A stretch of DNA of 64,000 nt from Vallitalea longa (GTDB lineage: Bacteria > Bacillota > Clostridia > Lachnospirales > Vallitaleaceae), in assembly GCF_027923465.1 (NCBI RefSeq), contig NZ_BRLB01000004.1, positions 1-64,000 on the forward strand. The letters run 5' to 3'. The position numbers and the translations under genes were made by a program. This document shows, piece after piece, positions 54,284 to 63,452 of the stretch. Every line of letters begins with the position of its first letter. Positions within the stretch are counted from its first letter, which is position 1. The notes below the pieces were generated by a model. That model did no database searches. It had not been told where the DNA came from and saw only the letters and a program-made list of their open reading frames with translations.

Positions 54284-55645
54284 ATGAAAGATAATGATGT
54301 AAAGCGTAGACATATGATTCTTCAAGGTAATCTATGGCAAGTGATTCTTATATTATCGGTTCCTGTAGTTATAAATAATTTTGTACAATCTGTTTATAAT
54401 TTTATTGATGTATTGTTTGTAGCTAATATCGGAAGTAAAGAAGTAGCTGCAATAAGTTTTGTATCTCCAATCAATAATCTTATATTGAGAGTAGGTATGG
54501 GATTTGCCATAGCTGGAACTACTCTTATCGCTAGAGAAATAGGAAGAGAAGATTATGATAGGGCTAAATTGATTTCTGTTCAGTTAATTAATTTTTGTCT
54601 TATGTTAGGTTCAATATTACTCATTGTTGGATTCTTCTTTTCTAAAGAGATACTGATTATGATGTCAGCTACAGATGAATTAGTGAGTATAGCAAATCTT
54701 TATTTCAAGATAAATATATTAAGTATTGTATTTGTTTTCATCAATACAGTATACTTCGCTATAAAAAGAGCCAGAGGTGCTACGCTGGAAACTATGATCG
54801 TTAATACCATGTCTGTAATTATTAAAGTTATTTGTAGTGCCATATTCATTAATGTGATGAAAAAAGGTTTAGTTGGTCTAGCTGTATCTACAATTATTGC
54901 AACTATGTTCGTTTCTATATATGCTGTTTATGATTTATTCATTAAAGAAACCAATTTCAGATTGTCACTTAAGAAATTTAGATTCAACAAGAAGATAATC
55001 TCTTCTATATTCATTATAGGATTTCCTTTAATGATTGAAAAATCGTCTGTATCCTATAGTTTTATAATGATTAATAAATATGTACTTGGTTATGGAGAGA
55101 GTGTGTTAGCTGCTTATGGTATAACTAATAGAATTAATTCATTAGCTTTTTCTAGTGTCATGGGCTTTGGAACTGCGGTGGCAGTAATCATAGGTCAAAA
55201 TCTAGGGGCAAAACAGAGTAAACGTGCTAAAGATGCTGTAACAAAGACTTTTATCATCGCTATAATAACATCTATCGTAATCATATCCGTTATTCTGGTA
55301 TTAAGATATAACATAGCAGGGCTGTTCTCTAAAGGTGATGAAGAGCTATTACGTCATACAGTTAATGCTATGAGTGTTTATTCTATATCAGTGATACCTT
55401 GGGGAATATTCCAAGTCGTAATTGGTGTATTCCAAGGAACTGGACATACTAAATATAATTTATTACTTAGTTTGATAAGATTATATATATTCAGACTACC
55501 AGTAGTTGTATTATTGTCTACTTATTCCAATCTGAATGAGTACAGTATTTGGTATTCCATGTTGATAAGTAATATACTAACAGCTGTGCTTTCCATAATA
55601 ATTTATATGAGGATAAAAAAAGATTTGAGACTGACAGGAGAGTGA
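54284..55645 (+). CDS. MATE-family efflux transporter
   Basis: 453 residues from ATG 54284, five bases after AGGTGA; a GTG at 54275 overlaps that site. Twelve hydrophobic helices in two halves, each beginning with the MATE pattern (VPVVINNFVQSVYNFIDVLFVANIGS and GFPLMIEKSSVSYSFIMINKYVLGYGE). It exports small molecules with Na+ or H+. No link to uronate use can be shown; it may be a neighbour only. A long hairpin terminator follows. Confidence 0.9.
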   Translation: MKDNDVKRRHMILQGNLWQVILILSVPVVINNFVQSVYNFIDVLFVANIGSKEVAAISFVSPINNLILRVGMGFAIAGTTLIAREIGREDYDRAKLISVQLINFCLMLGSILLIVGFFFSKEILIMMSATDELVSIANLYFKINILSIVFVFINTVYFAIKRARGATLETMIVNTMSVIIKVICSAIFINVMKKGLVGLAVSTIIATMFVSIYAVYDLFIKETNFRLSLKKFRFNKKIISSIFIIGFPLMIEKSSVSYSFIMINKYVLGYGESVLAAYGITNRINSLAFSSVMGFGTAVAVIIGQNLGAKQSKRAKDAVTKTFIIAIITSIVIISVILVLRYNIAGLFSKGDEELLRHTVNAMSVYSISVIPWGIFQVVIGVFQGTGHTKYNLLLSLIRLYIFRLPVVVLLSTYSNLNEYSIWYSMLISNILTAVLSIIIYMRIKKDLRLTGE

Positions 55646-55692
55646 AAATGTCTCAAAATATTAAATAAAAGTCTATTATAACTATTTTATTT

Positions 55693-55755
55693 AAGGTATT
55701 CTGCTAATATAATAAAAGCATGAAAGTGCTATTATTATTAGAGAATACCTTTTTT
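55693..55755 (+). terminator. Long terminator hairpin after the MATE gene
   Basis: AAGGTATTCTGCTAATA...GCA pairs with TGC...TATTAGAGAATACCTT over about 26 bp with small mismatches and a TGAAAG loop, followed by TTTTTT. Confidence 0.8.
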
Positions 55756-55816
55756 GCAAAAAAAGGTATACTTCTTAGCTAAAATGTTAATTTGTTTTTT
55801 GTACTAGATGTATTTT

Positions 55817-55844
55817 TTGATTAAAATTCTCTAATAATTATAGT
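55817..55844 (+). promoter_or_regulatory. Putative alpha-mannosidase promoter
   Basis: TTGATT (55817-55822), 16-base spacer, TATAGT (55839-55844), about 30 bases before the ribosome site. Confidence 0.4.
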
Positions 55845-55887
55845 GTTATAGTTATTTTTTGTTAAAAATAATTAAGGAGGTTTGGAA

Positions 55888-58800
55888 ATGTTTTTTGAAA
55901 TTGAAAGAATAGGTAAACTATTAGAAGAAATTAAGAAATTGAGATATGTAAAATCAACTACTATTGAAAACATTTTAATCAAAGAAGGATTCTTCAAGGA
56001 AGTTGATGAAGTAGATAAGTCAGATGAACCATTTAGAAAATTCAATAAAGATGATAGGTGGGGTGGTAAAGACAAATATGCTTGGTTTAGAAGTGAATTT
56101 GTCGTTACTGAAGAATATGCTGACAAGAAATTAGTATATCAGGTCTTAACAGGTAAAGAGGGAGAATGGGATGCTAATAATCCACAATTCCTTATATTTG
56201 TTAACGGTAAATTGGTTCAGGGACTTGATATCAACCATACTGAAATAGTCCTAACAAATAATTCTAAATTAGGAGAAAAAATAGCTGTAGATTTACAAGC
56301 TTATAGTGGAACATTTGATAGTCTATCAGAGTGTAGAAACACTGTTAGTGTATTTGATGATACTGTAGAAAAATTGTATTATGATATTTATGTACCTCTT
56401 GAAGTGATTAAATTACTTCCTAAGGAAAATAAAGATAGAATAGATACTATCAAGTTCTTGACAAAAGCAGTTAATATGCTTGATCTTAGAAAGCCATATA
56501 ATGAAGAATTCTATAATAATATCAATGAAGCTTTAGATTTCCTTGAAAACAAGTATTATCATGAATTCTGTGGAGATAAAAGTGTAGTTGCCAAATGTGT
56601 TGGACATACACATATCGATGTTGCTTGGCTATGGGATCTGGACCAAACCAGATTAAAAGTTCAAAGAAGTTTTTCAACTGTTTTGGAACTGATGAATCAT
56701 TATGATGATTATAAATTCATGTCAAGTCAACCACAATTATATAAATTCTTAAAAGAAGACAGACCAGATGTATATGAACAAATAAAAGAACGTATAAAAG
56801 AAGGACGTTGGGAACCAGAAGGTGCAATGTGGGTTGAAGCTGATTGTAACTTAAGTTCTGGTGAATCACTAGTTCGTCAAATAGTTTATGGAAAACAATT
56901 CTTCAGAAACGAATTCGGTGTTGAGAACAAGATTCTCTGGTTACCTGATGTATTTGGATATAGTGCAGCTTTACCGCAGATATTGAAGAAATCTTCTGTA
57001 GATTATTTCATGACAACTAAAATAAGTTGGAATGAATATAATAAGCTTCCTTATGATACTTTCATGTGGGAAGGACTTGATGGAAGTGAAGTATTGACTC
57101 ATTTCATTACAACAGCTAATTTTGATGATCTACCAGAAAGATTCTTTACTACTTATAACGGATATATCGATCCGAAATCCGTAAAAGGTGCTTGGGAAAG
57201 ATATCAGCAAAAAGATTTAAGTGACGAAGTTCTAATCAGTTATGGATTCGGTGATGGTGGTGGTGGACCAACTAAAGATATGCTAGAGATTTCTAAGCGT
57301 CTTGAAAAAGGAATAAAAGGTTGTCCTGCTGTAAAATTAACTTCTGCTACTGATTTCTTTGAGAACCTTGATAAAAATGTATCAGATGATCCAAAATTAC
57401 CTAGTTGGGTTGGAGAATTATACTTCGAATATCATAGAGGTACATTAACAAGTATGGCTAGAAATAAACGTTATAACAGAAAATCGGAATTCTTATATGA
57501 AGAAATTGAATGGTTATCATCTATGGCTAATCTTGTAGAAGGAACACCTTATCCAAAAGATGATATATATAATGGTTGGGAAATCATTTGTCTCAACGAG
57601 TTCCATGATATTATACCTGGTTCATCAATCAAGAAAGTATATGAAGATTCAAAAGAACAATATGAAGAAATAATCGCTAAGGGAACAGATATAAAAAATA
57701 ATTCTGTAGATGCTATAGTTAAAAATATCGGTATAGATGAGAAATCAATTGTAGTATTTAACCCACTATCATTTGACAGATCAGAGGTAATAGATTTTGA
57801 TTATAAAGAAGAAGTATCTGTATATGATAATGATGAGAAACTTCTAACAACATATAAAGATGGAACTGTATCTTTTTATGCTGAGATACCTGCAAAAGGT
57901 TATAAAACATTCGTAATAAGAAAAGAAGAGAACAATAATGATGAGCCTTTAACTGTTGAAGTTAATCATTTAGAAAACAAGTTCTTTGATATAAGATTGG
58001 ATGACAATGCAAACATAACTTCATTAATAGATAAGAGAGTCAACAGACAAGTATTGAAAGAAGGCCAAAGAGGTAATGTTCTTCAAGCATTCGAAGATAA
58101 ACCTCATAACTGGGATGCATGGGACATCAATATCTATTATCAAGAAAAAATGTGGGAAATCAATAACGTGGAAAGTGTAAATGTAGTAGAGAAATCTCCA
58201 TTAAAAGCAACATTGGAAATCAAGAGGAAATTCTTGGATTCAACTATTGTTCAACTTATGACTATCTATAATGAAATTCCAAGAATCGATTTTGATACTA
58301 CTATTGATTGGAAGGAAAAACATATACTTGTAAAAGCTGCATTCCCAGTGGATATTCATACTGAAAAAGCTACTTATGATATTCAATTCGGTAATGTTGA
58401 AAGACCTACTCACTGGAATACTAGTTGGGATACTGCTAAATTTGAAGTATGTGGTCATAAATGGGCTGATTTATCAGAAGATGATTATGGAATAAGTTTA
58501 CTTAATGATTGTAAATATGGTCATGACATAAAAGATGGCAATATGAGATTGACTCTATTGAAATCTCCTACTTCACCTAATGAAGATGCAGACAGGGAAA
58601 TCCATAACTTCAAATATTCATTATATCCACATGTGGGTAACTGGAAGAATGGTGGTACTGTTCAACAAGCTTATGAAATCAACGTACCAGTTCATACATG
58701 TATAGCTGATGCTAGTGAAGGTTCTATGCCTAATGAATTATCTTTCATGAAGATGGATAAAGAAAATGTCATTGCAGAAGTAGTTAAAATGGGAGAATAC

Positions 58801-59004
58801 GACGAAGAGATCGTTATTCGTGTACATGAATGCTACAACAGAAGAAGCAATGTGAATATTAAATTCTTTAGAGATATCAAGAAAGTTACAGAATGTGATT
58901 TAGAAGAAATAAAAGAATATAATAATATAGAAACTTCAAATGGAGAATTCCAATTTGAAATAAAACCATTTGAGATTAAAACATTTAAATTACAACTGAA
59001 TTAA
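55888..59004 (+). CDS. Alpha-mannosidase, glycoside hydrolase family 38
   Basis: 1038 residues from ATG 55888, seven bases after AAGGAGG; the TTG at 55882 is too close. The N-terminal catalytic barrel has GHTHIDVAWLW (His240, His242, Asp244: zinc ligands) and the nucleophile Asp354 in WLPDVFGYSAALPQ; the further zinc His is in LNEFHDIIPGSS. A central helical domain and C-terminal beta domains (about 650-1038) are complete. No signal peptide, so it is cytoplasmic and trims alpha-mannosides brought in by the transporters. The released mannose could, after phosphorylation, enter through manA. Separate transcription from the lyase operon is likely. Confidence 0.95.
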   Translation: MFFEIERIGKLLEEIKKLRYVKSTTIENILIKEGFFKEVDEVDKSDEPFRKFNKDDRWGGKDKYAWFRSEFVVTEEYADKKLVYQVLTGKEGEWDANNPQFLIFVNGKLVQGLDINHTEIVLTNNSKLGEKIAVDLQAYSGTFDSLSECRNTVSVFDDTVEKLYYDIYVPLEVIKLLPKENKDRIDTIKFLTKAVNMLDLRKPYNEEFYNNINEALDFLENKYYHEFCGDKSVVAKCVGHTHIDVAWLWDLDQTRLKVQRSFSTVLELMNHYDDYKFMSSQPQLYKFLKEDRPDVYEQIKERIKEGRWEPEGAMWVEADCNLSSGESLVRQIVYGKQFFRNEFGVENKILWLPDVFGYSAALPQILKKSSVDYFMTTKISWNEYNKLPYDTFMWEGLDGSEVLTHFITTANFDDLPERFFTTYNGYIDPKSVKGAWERYQQKDLSDEVLISYGFGDGGGGPTKDMLEISKRLEKGIKGCPAVKLTSATDFFENLDKNVSDDPKLPSWVGELYFEYHRGTLTSMARNKRYNRKSEFLYEEIEWLSSMANLVEGTPYPKDDIYNGWEIICLNEFHDIIPGSSIKKVYEDSKEQYEEIIAKGTDIKNNSVDAIVKNIGIDEKSIVVFNPLSFDRSEVIDFDYKEEVSVYDNDEKLLTTYKDGTVSFYAEIPAKGYKTFVIRKEENNNDEPLTVEVNHLENKFFDIRLDDNANITSLIDKRVNRQVLKEGQRGNVLQAFEDKPHNWDAWDINIYYQEKMWEINNVESVNVVEKSPLKATLEIKRKFLDSTIVQLMTIYNEIPRIDFDTTIDWKEKHILVKAAFPVDIHTEKATYDIQFGNVERPTHWNTSWDTAKFEVCGHKWADLSEDDYGISLLNDCKYGHDIKDGNMRLTLLKSPTSPNEDADREIHNFKYSLYPHVGNWKNGGTVQQAYEINVPVHTCIADASEGSMPNELSFMKMDKENVIAEVVKMGEYDEEIVIRVHECYNRRSNVNIKFFRDIKKVTECDLEEIKEYNNIETSNGEFQFEIKPFEIKTFKLQLN

Positions 59005-59034
59005 TAAAAATTGAAAAAGCCAGTTAAAATGAGG

Positions 59035-59065
59035 TACTCCCTGTCAACTTGACAGGGAGTATTTT
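59035..59065 (+). terminator. Terminator after the alpha-mannosidase gene
   Basis: TACTCCCTGTC (59035-59045) and GACAGGGAGTA (59051-59061) form a perfect 11-bp stem with a short AACTT loop, followed by TTTT. It lies between convergent genes and can also serve the AraC gene on the minus strand. Confidence 0.88.
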
Positions 59066-59144
59066 AGATTTAGGATACTTGTACGAAATCTCTTATTACA
59101 TATTAATAAGACTGCAAACACATTCATATGAATTCAATAAGACA

Positions 59145-59990
59145 TCAAGCATCAAAAATCCGTCTGTTTCGTTCTCTAAAGTCTTTGGGTGATAATGAAT
59201 TTTTCTTTTTAAATAAAGAATAGCAGTAAGAAACATTATGAAAACCAACATCATATATTATATCTAGTATATCCATTTTAGAGGTTAAAAGTAATGTTTC
59301 CATTTTTTCTAGTCTTAATTGATTTATCCACTGAGCAGGAGTTTTATGATAATATTTTTTCATCTGTCTGGTAAGATGTTCTTGGGATTTCCCAGAAAGC
59401 TCAATAAATTTTTTTAATCCTATTACTAGATTATCCTGTTCTTTTATTTCTTCTTTCGCATGATGGAGCCATCTAGGTATGATTTCATTATTTTGATTAT
59501 TTGATATATTTATATTATATATAAATATATAATCATAAATAATACTTTGAAAATAATATTCTTGTACTTCCACAGGCATTTGTTTTAAATTATTAAGTTT
59601 ACTGAAAATAGAACTCCATTGGTAATCTAAGGCATAGACACTAGGTATCTCCTGATTATAATTATCCTGCCTTATTTTATTGAAAAATAATTTGCACTTA
59701 TCATCTAGATCTGAGAAATAGAATGCCAGATTGGTTATTGTGGTTTCTTTATCTTTTTTTGCTGAAAAACAGTGTCTATCTTCAGGATAAATAAATTGTA
59801 TTGATTGAACAGGTAAATAATATTTCTCATTATTGATATAATGAATGAATGTCCCTTTTTCAACAAAGAATAGCTCATAAAAATCATGGGAGTGAAAATT
59901 ACTTTTTATATTTGAATGAAATAATGATTTGCCCACATAAAATCTTTCATTATTTTTTAAGAAATCTTTTAATAATAATTGGTTATGCAT
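59145..59990 (-). CDS. AraC-family transcriptional regulator
   Basis: 281 residues from ATG 59990 (minus strand), six bases after GAGGTG; a GTG at 59999 overlaps the ribosome site. N-terminal cupin sensor with NFHSHDFYELFFVEKGTF-type motif (HSHDFYELFF) and VQSIQFIYPEDRHCFS. The C-terminal AraC domain has LSGKSQEHLTRQMKKYYHKT and ILDIIYDVGFHNVSYCYSLF. It is divergent from the second URO-D-fold gene, with three TTTAGGT-type motifs between them that may be its sites. Confidence 0.87.
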   Translation of the reverse strand: MHNQLLLKDFLKNNERFYVGKSLFHSNIKSNFHSHDFYELFFVEKGTFIHYINNEKYYLPVQSIQFIYPEDRHCFSAKKDKETTITNLAFYFSDLDDKCKLFFNKIRQDNYNQEIPSVYALDYQWSSIFSKLNNLKQMPVEVQEYYFQSIIYDYIFIYNINISNNQNNEIIPRWLHHAKEEIKEQDNLVIGLKKFIELSGKSQEHLTRQMKKYYHKTPAQWINQLRLEKMETLLLTSKMDILDIIYDVGFHNVSYCYSLFKKKNSLSPKDFRERNRRIFDA

Positions 59991-60071
59991 ATAGAACACC
60001 TCGAAAAATTTTATTTAATAATATCAATATACCATAATGATTGTCAATATGTAATGAGAAAAAATAATCCA

Positions 60072-60120
60072 TTTAGGTTAAAATAATAGTACCTAAACAA
60101 TATTATAGCAGTATTTAGGT
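60072..60120. promoter_or_regulatory. Repeated TTTAGGT motif in the AraC / URO-D-fold divergent region
   Basis: TTTAGGT occurs at 60072-60078 and 60114-60120, and its complement ACCTAAA at 60091-60097. The last two make an inverted repeat with a 16-base spacer. They lie 70-120 bases before the URO-D-fold gene and are candidates for AraC binding. Confidence 0.5.
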
Positions 60121-60190
60121 TATTTAGAAAAATATCAAGTTATGTTCTAAAAATAGAGTTGAATAATTAAATTATCTACAGGAGGAAATT

Positions 60191-61333
60191 ATGAAGGGTA
60201 GAATTACAGATCACAAGAATCAAAATCTGGCAAATTTACATGAGGATGTAGCATTTGGAAGAGCTAACGGTCAAATTATCTGGCAACCTAGAATTCAGTG
60301 TTGGTTGACAGATAAAAAATTTGAAGGTATAAAATTGCCTGTACCTTATGAAGGCAAAACAAAAGCAGAGATATACAGAGAACTTGGGTGTTCAGCGAGA
60401 ATATATGAATATAATGATAGTTTTCATATGATTGATGGCCCTAGAATTAAGAGATATGATAATAAATTAAGTGAAATTAAAACTGAACATGTGATTGAAA
60501 CTCCAGTGGGAAAAGTGTCATCGGTTACAGAAAAAACCTCATCTAGTCCTCATGAAATTATCAAAAAATGGTGGGCAGAAACAAAAGAGGATATTAAGGT
60601 TTTTACATATATCGCTGAAAATAGTGATTGGGGTTGGAATGAAAATTATTATCAGAAGACTAAAGAAGAATGGGGAGATCTAGGTGCTCCTACAATATTT
60701 ATGCCTAGAGTCAATGTACAACATTTATATATTGATATAATGGGAGTTGAAAAAGCCATATATGGATTAATGGACTTTGAAGAAGAAATCAAAAGATATT
60801 TCCAAGCATTGGATGAAAATCATACCAGGATGATTAAATGTATTAATAATTCGCCTATCAATATCATAAATTTTGGAGACAATTTACATTGTGGAACATT
60901 ACCACCATACTATTTTGAAAAATATGTTCAACCTGCTTATCTAAAAAGATGTGATCATCTTCATAAAGGTGGAAAATTTGTTTGTTCTCATTGGGATGGT
61001 GATACAAAGGCGTTACTTCAGTTTGCTAGAACATGTGGGTTAGATGGGATAGAAGCGATTACTCCAAAACCCCAAGGAGATGTTACATTAGAAGAAGTTA
61101 AAGAAGCTCTAGGTGACGATATCTATTTAATTGATGGCATATCTGCTATATTATTTGATGAGATTTATCCAGAACAAGAATTGATTGAACAAACAGAAAA
61201 AATAATCAGTCTGTTCAAAGATAAGTTGATTCTTGGAATTTCAGATGAGATATCATCTACAGGTGATATTGAAAGGATAAGAACTGTTGGTAAAATAGTG
61301 GATGACTATAATGCATCTACATATAAATTATAG
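60191..61333 (+). CDS. Uroporphyrinogen decarboxylase-fold protein, function unknown (second copy)
   Basis: 380 residues, ATG after CAGGAGG. It resembles the URO-D/MtaA superfamily in overall layout (DGPRIKRYD, VQHLYIDIMGVEKAIYGLMDFEEEIKRYFQAL, INFGDNLHCGTLPPYYFEKYV, SHWDGD, GLDGIEAITPKPQGDVTLEEVKEALGDD). The zinc HxC pair is replaced by CSHWDGD, so the chemistry may differ from corrinoid methyltransferases. It is only distantly similar to the protein at 27938 but is likewise divergent from an AraC regulator. Relatives near sugar genes have no known function. It is not a haem gene by context. Confidence 0.7.
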   Translation: MKGRITDHKNQNLANLHEDVAFGRANGQIIWQPRIQCWLTDKKFEGIKLPVPYEGKTKAEIYRELGCSARIYEYNDSFHMIDGPRIKRYDNKLSEIKTEHVIETPVGKVSSVTEKTSSSPHEIIKKWWAETKEDIKVFTYIAENSDWGWNENYYQKTKEEWGDLGAPTIFMPRVNVQHLYIDIMGVEKAIYGLMDFEEEIKRYFQALDENHTRMIKCINNSPINIINFGDNLHCGTLPPYYFEKYVQPAYLKRCDHLHKGGKFVCSHWDGDTKALLQFARTCGLDGIEAITPKPQGDVTLEEVKEALGDDIYLIDGISAILFDEIYPEQELIEQTEKIISLFKDKLILGISDEISSTGDIERIRTVGKIVDDYNASTYKL

Positions 61334-61403
61334 TTGTTGGTGTAAATGAATGTTATCATAGAGGTACTCTAATTACTTAATTGATGATTCTATAAATTTC
61401 AAA

Positions 61404-61456
61404 AACCTCCTAAGCAAAATATTTATATTCTAAATTTTTGCAAGGAGGTTGTTCTT
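61404..61456. terminator. Terminator between convergent genes
   Basis: AACCTCCT (61404-61411) pairs with AGGAGGTT (61443-61450), and inside it GCAAAA pairs with TTTTGC; T-rich sequence follows on the plus strand and A-rich precedes it. Confidence 0.7.
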
Positions 61457-61459
61457 ATT

Positions 61460-62974
61460 TTAATCTATGGTTTCATTTAAATCTATTTCTTCAGTGCCAT
61501 ATTTTCCATATTCTTCTTTTTTTTCTAAATGGGTAATAATATGTTCAATCAGTTCTGGGTCATCTAATTTCTTATTATTTGAGTTAATGTCTTTGCTTTC
61601 TGCTATTTGCTCGACTATATTGGGAATATCATTGTCTGGAATTTCTATATCTATTTTTTTCTCAAATAAAGTGTCAGTATCAGATTTTTTGCTATGTTTT
61701 ATGATTTCATTTTCTTGTATTTCCTTATTAGGTGGAGTTATATATGCTTTTCTCAACTTTTTCTTTAATTTTTTGATTTCCTGCTCTGCTTGGGAGGTTT
61801 TTAATTTCCACATTTTTGCTTGGTTTTGTAATTCTTTAGCCATTTTAGCTAAATTGTCGTATTGTTTAGTGATATTTTGCTGAACTTGTTTTTGTTCCTC
61901 AAGTTCTTTTTTCAATGTTGTTATATTATACATTTCATTTGAAGTAAAATTACCTATGATTGATTTGATTTCCAAGTTGGTTTGGCTACTTAGTAATATA
62001 TTGTCTGTATCAACTTGACTCAATACAGCTAAAATAGGATATTGGTATATATAACCAAAAAATTTGTTGCCTGAAAGATTACCTTTATTGTATCCATAAA
62101 AATAGAAATGTCTGGCTTCTGGATTTTGCGCAGAGCATAATTTAGGTTCTATGAATGTAGCTCCGCTATTACATGAGAGTGAGTATTTTAGTTTATTGTT
62201 TTCTTTGAAGTTGATCCATAGTATATTATTGTATATGAAGATTACAGGAGATATGGATTCTTTTGTAGAATAAACTTTGACTGGTTCATTCCAAGTATCA
62301 TCCTTAGAAGTAAAATATATAGTATTGTTTGTGTCTCTTTCTACATATGTAACGCATATCTTATTTTCGCATAGGCATAGACTATAATCCATGAATGGAC
62401 TTACTGAATTGACTATAGTTTCAAATTCTTCCCATTCTTGAGATGTAATGTTGTATTTATATAGATTCAGTTCATAATTCCCTTTCTCATTAAGTACTTG
62501 ACACAAGAGATATATGATTTTATTATCAAGTATACATTCATATGGAGATGAAAGAGTAGGTACTGAGAAAAGAGATTGCGGTTCAGTTTTTTCAGTGTCC
62601 TTGAATGAGTGGAATATTAAGTCGCTTGTTCGTTCATAAGGATTATAAGCACAATAGAAAATGTAATTTTTTTGATGATATAGATATTTGATATTACTTA
62701 TTTGATAACTATTCTCATAATCATCCAATAAATTAGTAACTTCAAACTTATTGTTTCTCTCATATAAATGAACTAAACTGTTAGTTGAGTTCTTATAAAT
62801 TATATGTATATTACTATATTCATCTAAAGATGCTGCATATTCATTATTAGTGCTTTTAGCGATAACAACTGCTCTTTGATTATATTTTATTGGATAACGT
62901 CTATAGTATATACTTTCTCCAGTTTTGTCTATAAGCAAGTTCGAAGTATTATTTTTCGATAGTAAGTATGGCAT
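61460..62974 (-). CDS. Unknown protein: propeller-like N-terminal region, coiled coil, acidic tail
   Basis: 504 residues from the second ATG (62974), eight bases after AAAGGAG; an ATG two codons earlier is too close. Residues about 1-330 contain short repeated beta-strand patterns such as IYFTSKDDTWNEPVKVY and YSLSCNSGATFIEPK, like the BNR/Asp-box repeats of sialidase-type propellers. Residues about 345-410 form a long coiled coil (KELEEQKQVQQ and KLKKKLRKAY). The rest is acidic and low in complexity. There is no signal peptide or membrane helix. I do not recognise a family; catalytic sialidase residues were not found. It is monocistronic and convergent with the URO-D-fold gene. Confidence 0.7.
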   Translation of the reverse strand: MPYLLSKNNTSNLLIDKTGESIYYRRYPIKYNQRAVVIAKSTNNEYAASLDEYSNIHIIYKNSTNSLVHLYERNNKFEVTNLLDDYENSYQISNIKYLYHQKNYIFYCAYNPYERTSDLIFHSFKDTEKTEPQSLFSVPTLSSPYECILDNKIIYLLCQVLNEKGNYELNLYKYNITSQEWEEFETIVNSVSPFMDYSLCLCENKICVTYVERDTNNTIYFTSKDDTWNEPVKVYSTKESISPVIFIYNNILWINFKENNKLKYSLSCNSGATFIEPKLCSAQNPEARHFYFYGYNKGNLSGNKFFGYIYQYPILAVLSQVDTDNILLSSQTNLEIKSIIGNFTSNEMYNITTLKKELEEQKQVQQNITKQYDNLAKMAKELQNQAKMWKLKTSQAEQEIKKLKKKLRKAYITPPNKEIQENEIIKHSKKSDTDTLFEKKIDIEIPDNDIPNIVEQIAESKDINSNNKKLDDPELIEHIITHLEKKEEYGKYGTEEIDLNETID

Positions 62975-62980
62975 AAACAT

Positions 62981-63452
62981 TTCTCCTTTATAAAGTTGTA
63001 ATAACTTATTTATTAATATATTATTCTATCCTTCAATAATTAATGCTTGAAATAAAAATAACTTAGGGTTTATTTGATTTTCAGAGATAAAATAATTAGA
63101 TAGACAAAGATTTTCTGTAAATATATTAAATAAGGTTATAAAATTATGTTTGTATGAGTAGATGCTATTAATTGTAATATGATTATTTTTGTTTGACACT
63201 AATAATTTAAATTAATAGTGTCTATAACTTAATATTGTAAAAAGAAAGAAAATTAATTCTTAATTATAAGAGATATAATTTCAATTTAGTTGTAGTATGG
63301 CTCATTTATGATATTCTTAATTTGGAGAGATAACGAAACTGTAAAAAAACAGCAATATATTATTTCTCTATGTATTATTTATCTTTCTCGAGTTATTAAG
63401 CTCATGGATGATAAATGATTAATAGTTTTTATTTAAAGTAAGGAGGCTTAAT
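62981..63452. other. Gene-free stretch before the aminotransferase
   Basis: 472 AT-rich bases without a supported ORF. It contains the long palindrome at 63195-63222 and a weak hairpin around 63334-63371 (GAGAGATAA with TTTCTCT, and CTGT/ACAG inside). No T-box or known riboswitch was recognised. Confidence 0.5.
63195..63222. promoter_or_regulatory. 28-bp near-perfect palindrome
   Basis: The arms GACACTAATAATTT and AAATTAATAGTGTC are complementary at 13 of 14 positions. It overlaps a TTGACA (63193-63198) that could be a -35 box, so it may be a repressor site. The -10 (TAGTGT at 63216) is poor. Confidence 0.5.

Noticed and set aside
62981-63452. A serine T-box or other riboswitch before the aminotransferase
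   Set aside because: No T-box bulge motif or known aptamer core was found; only a palindrome and a weak hairpin.
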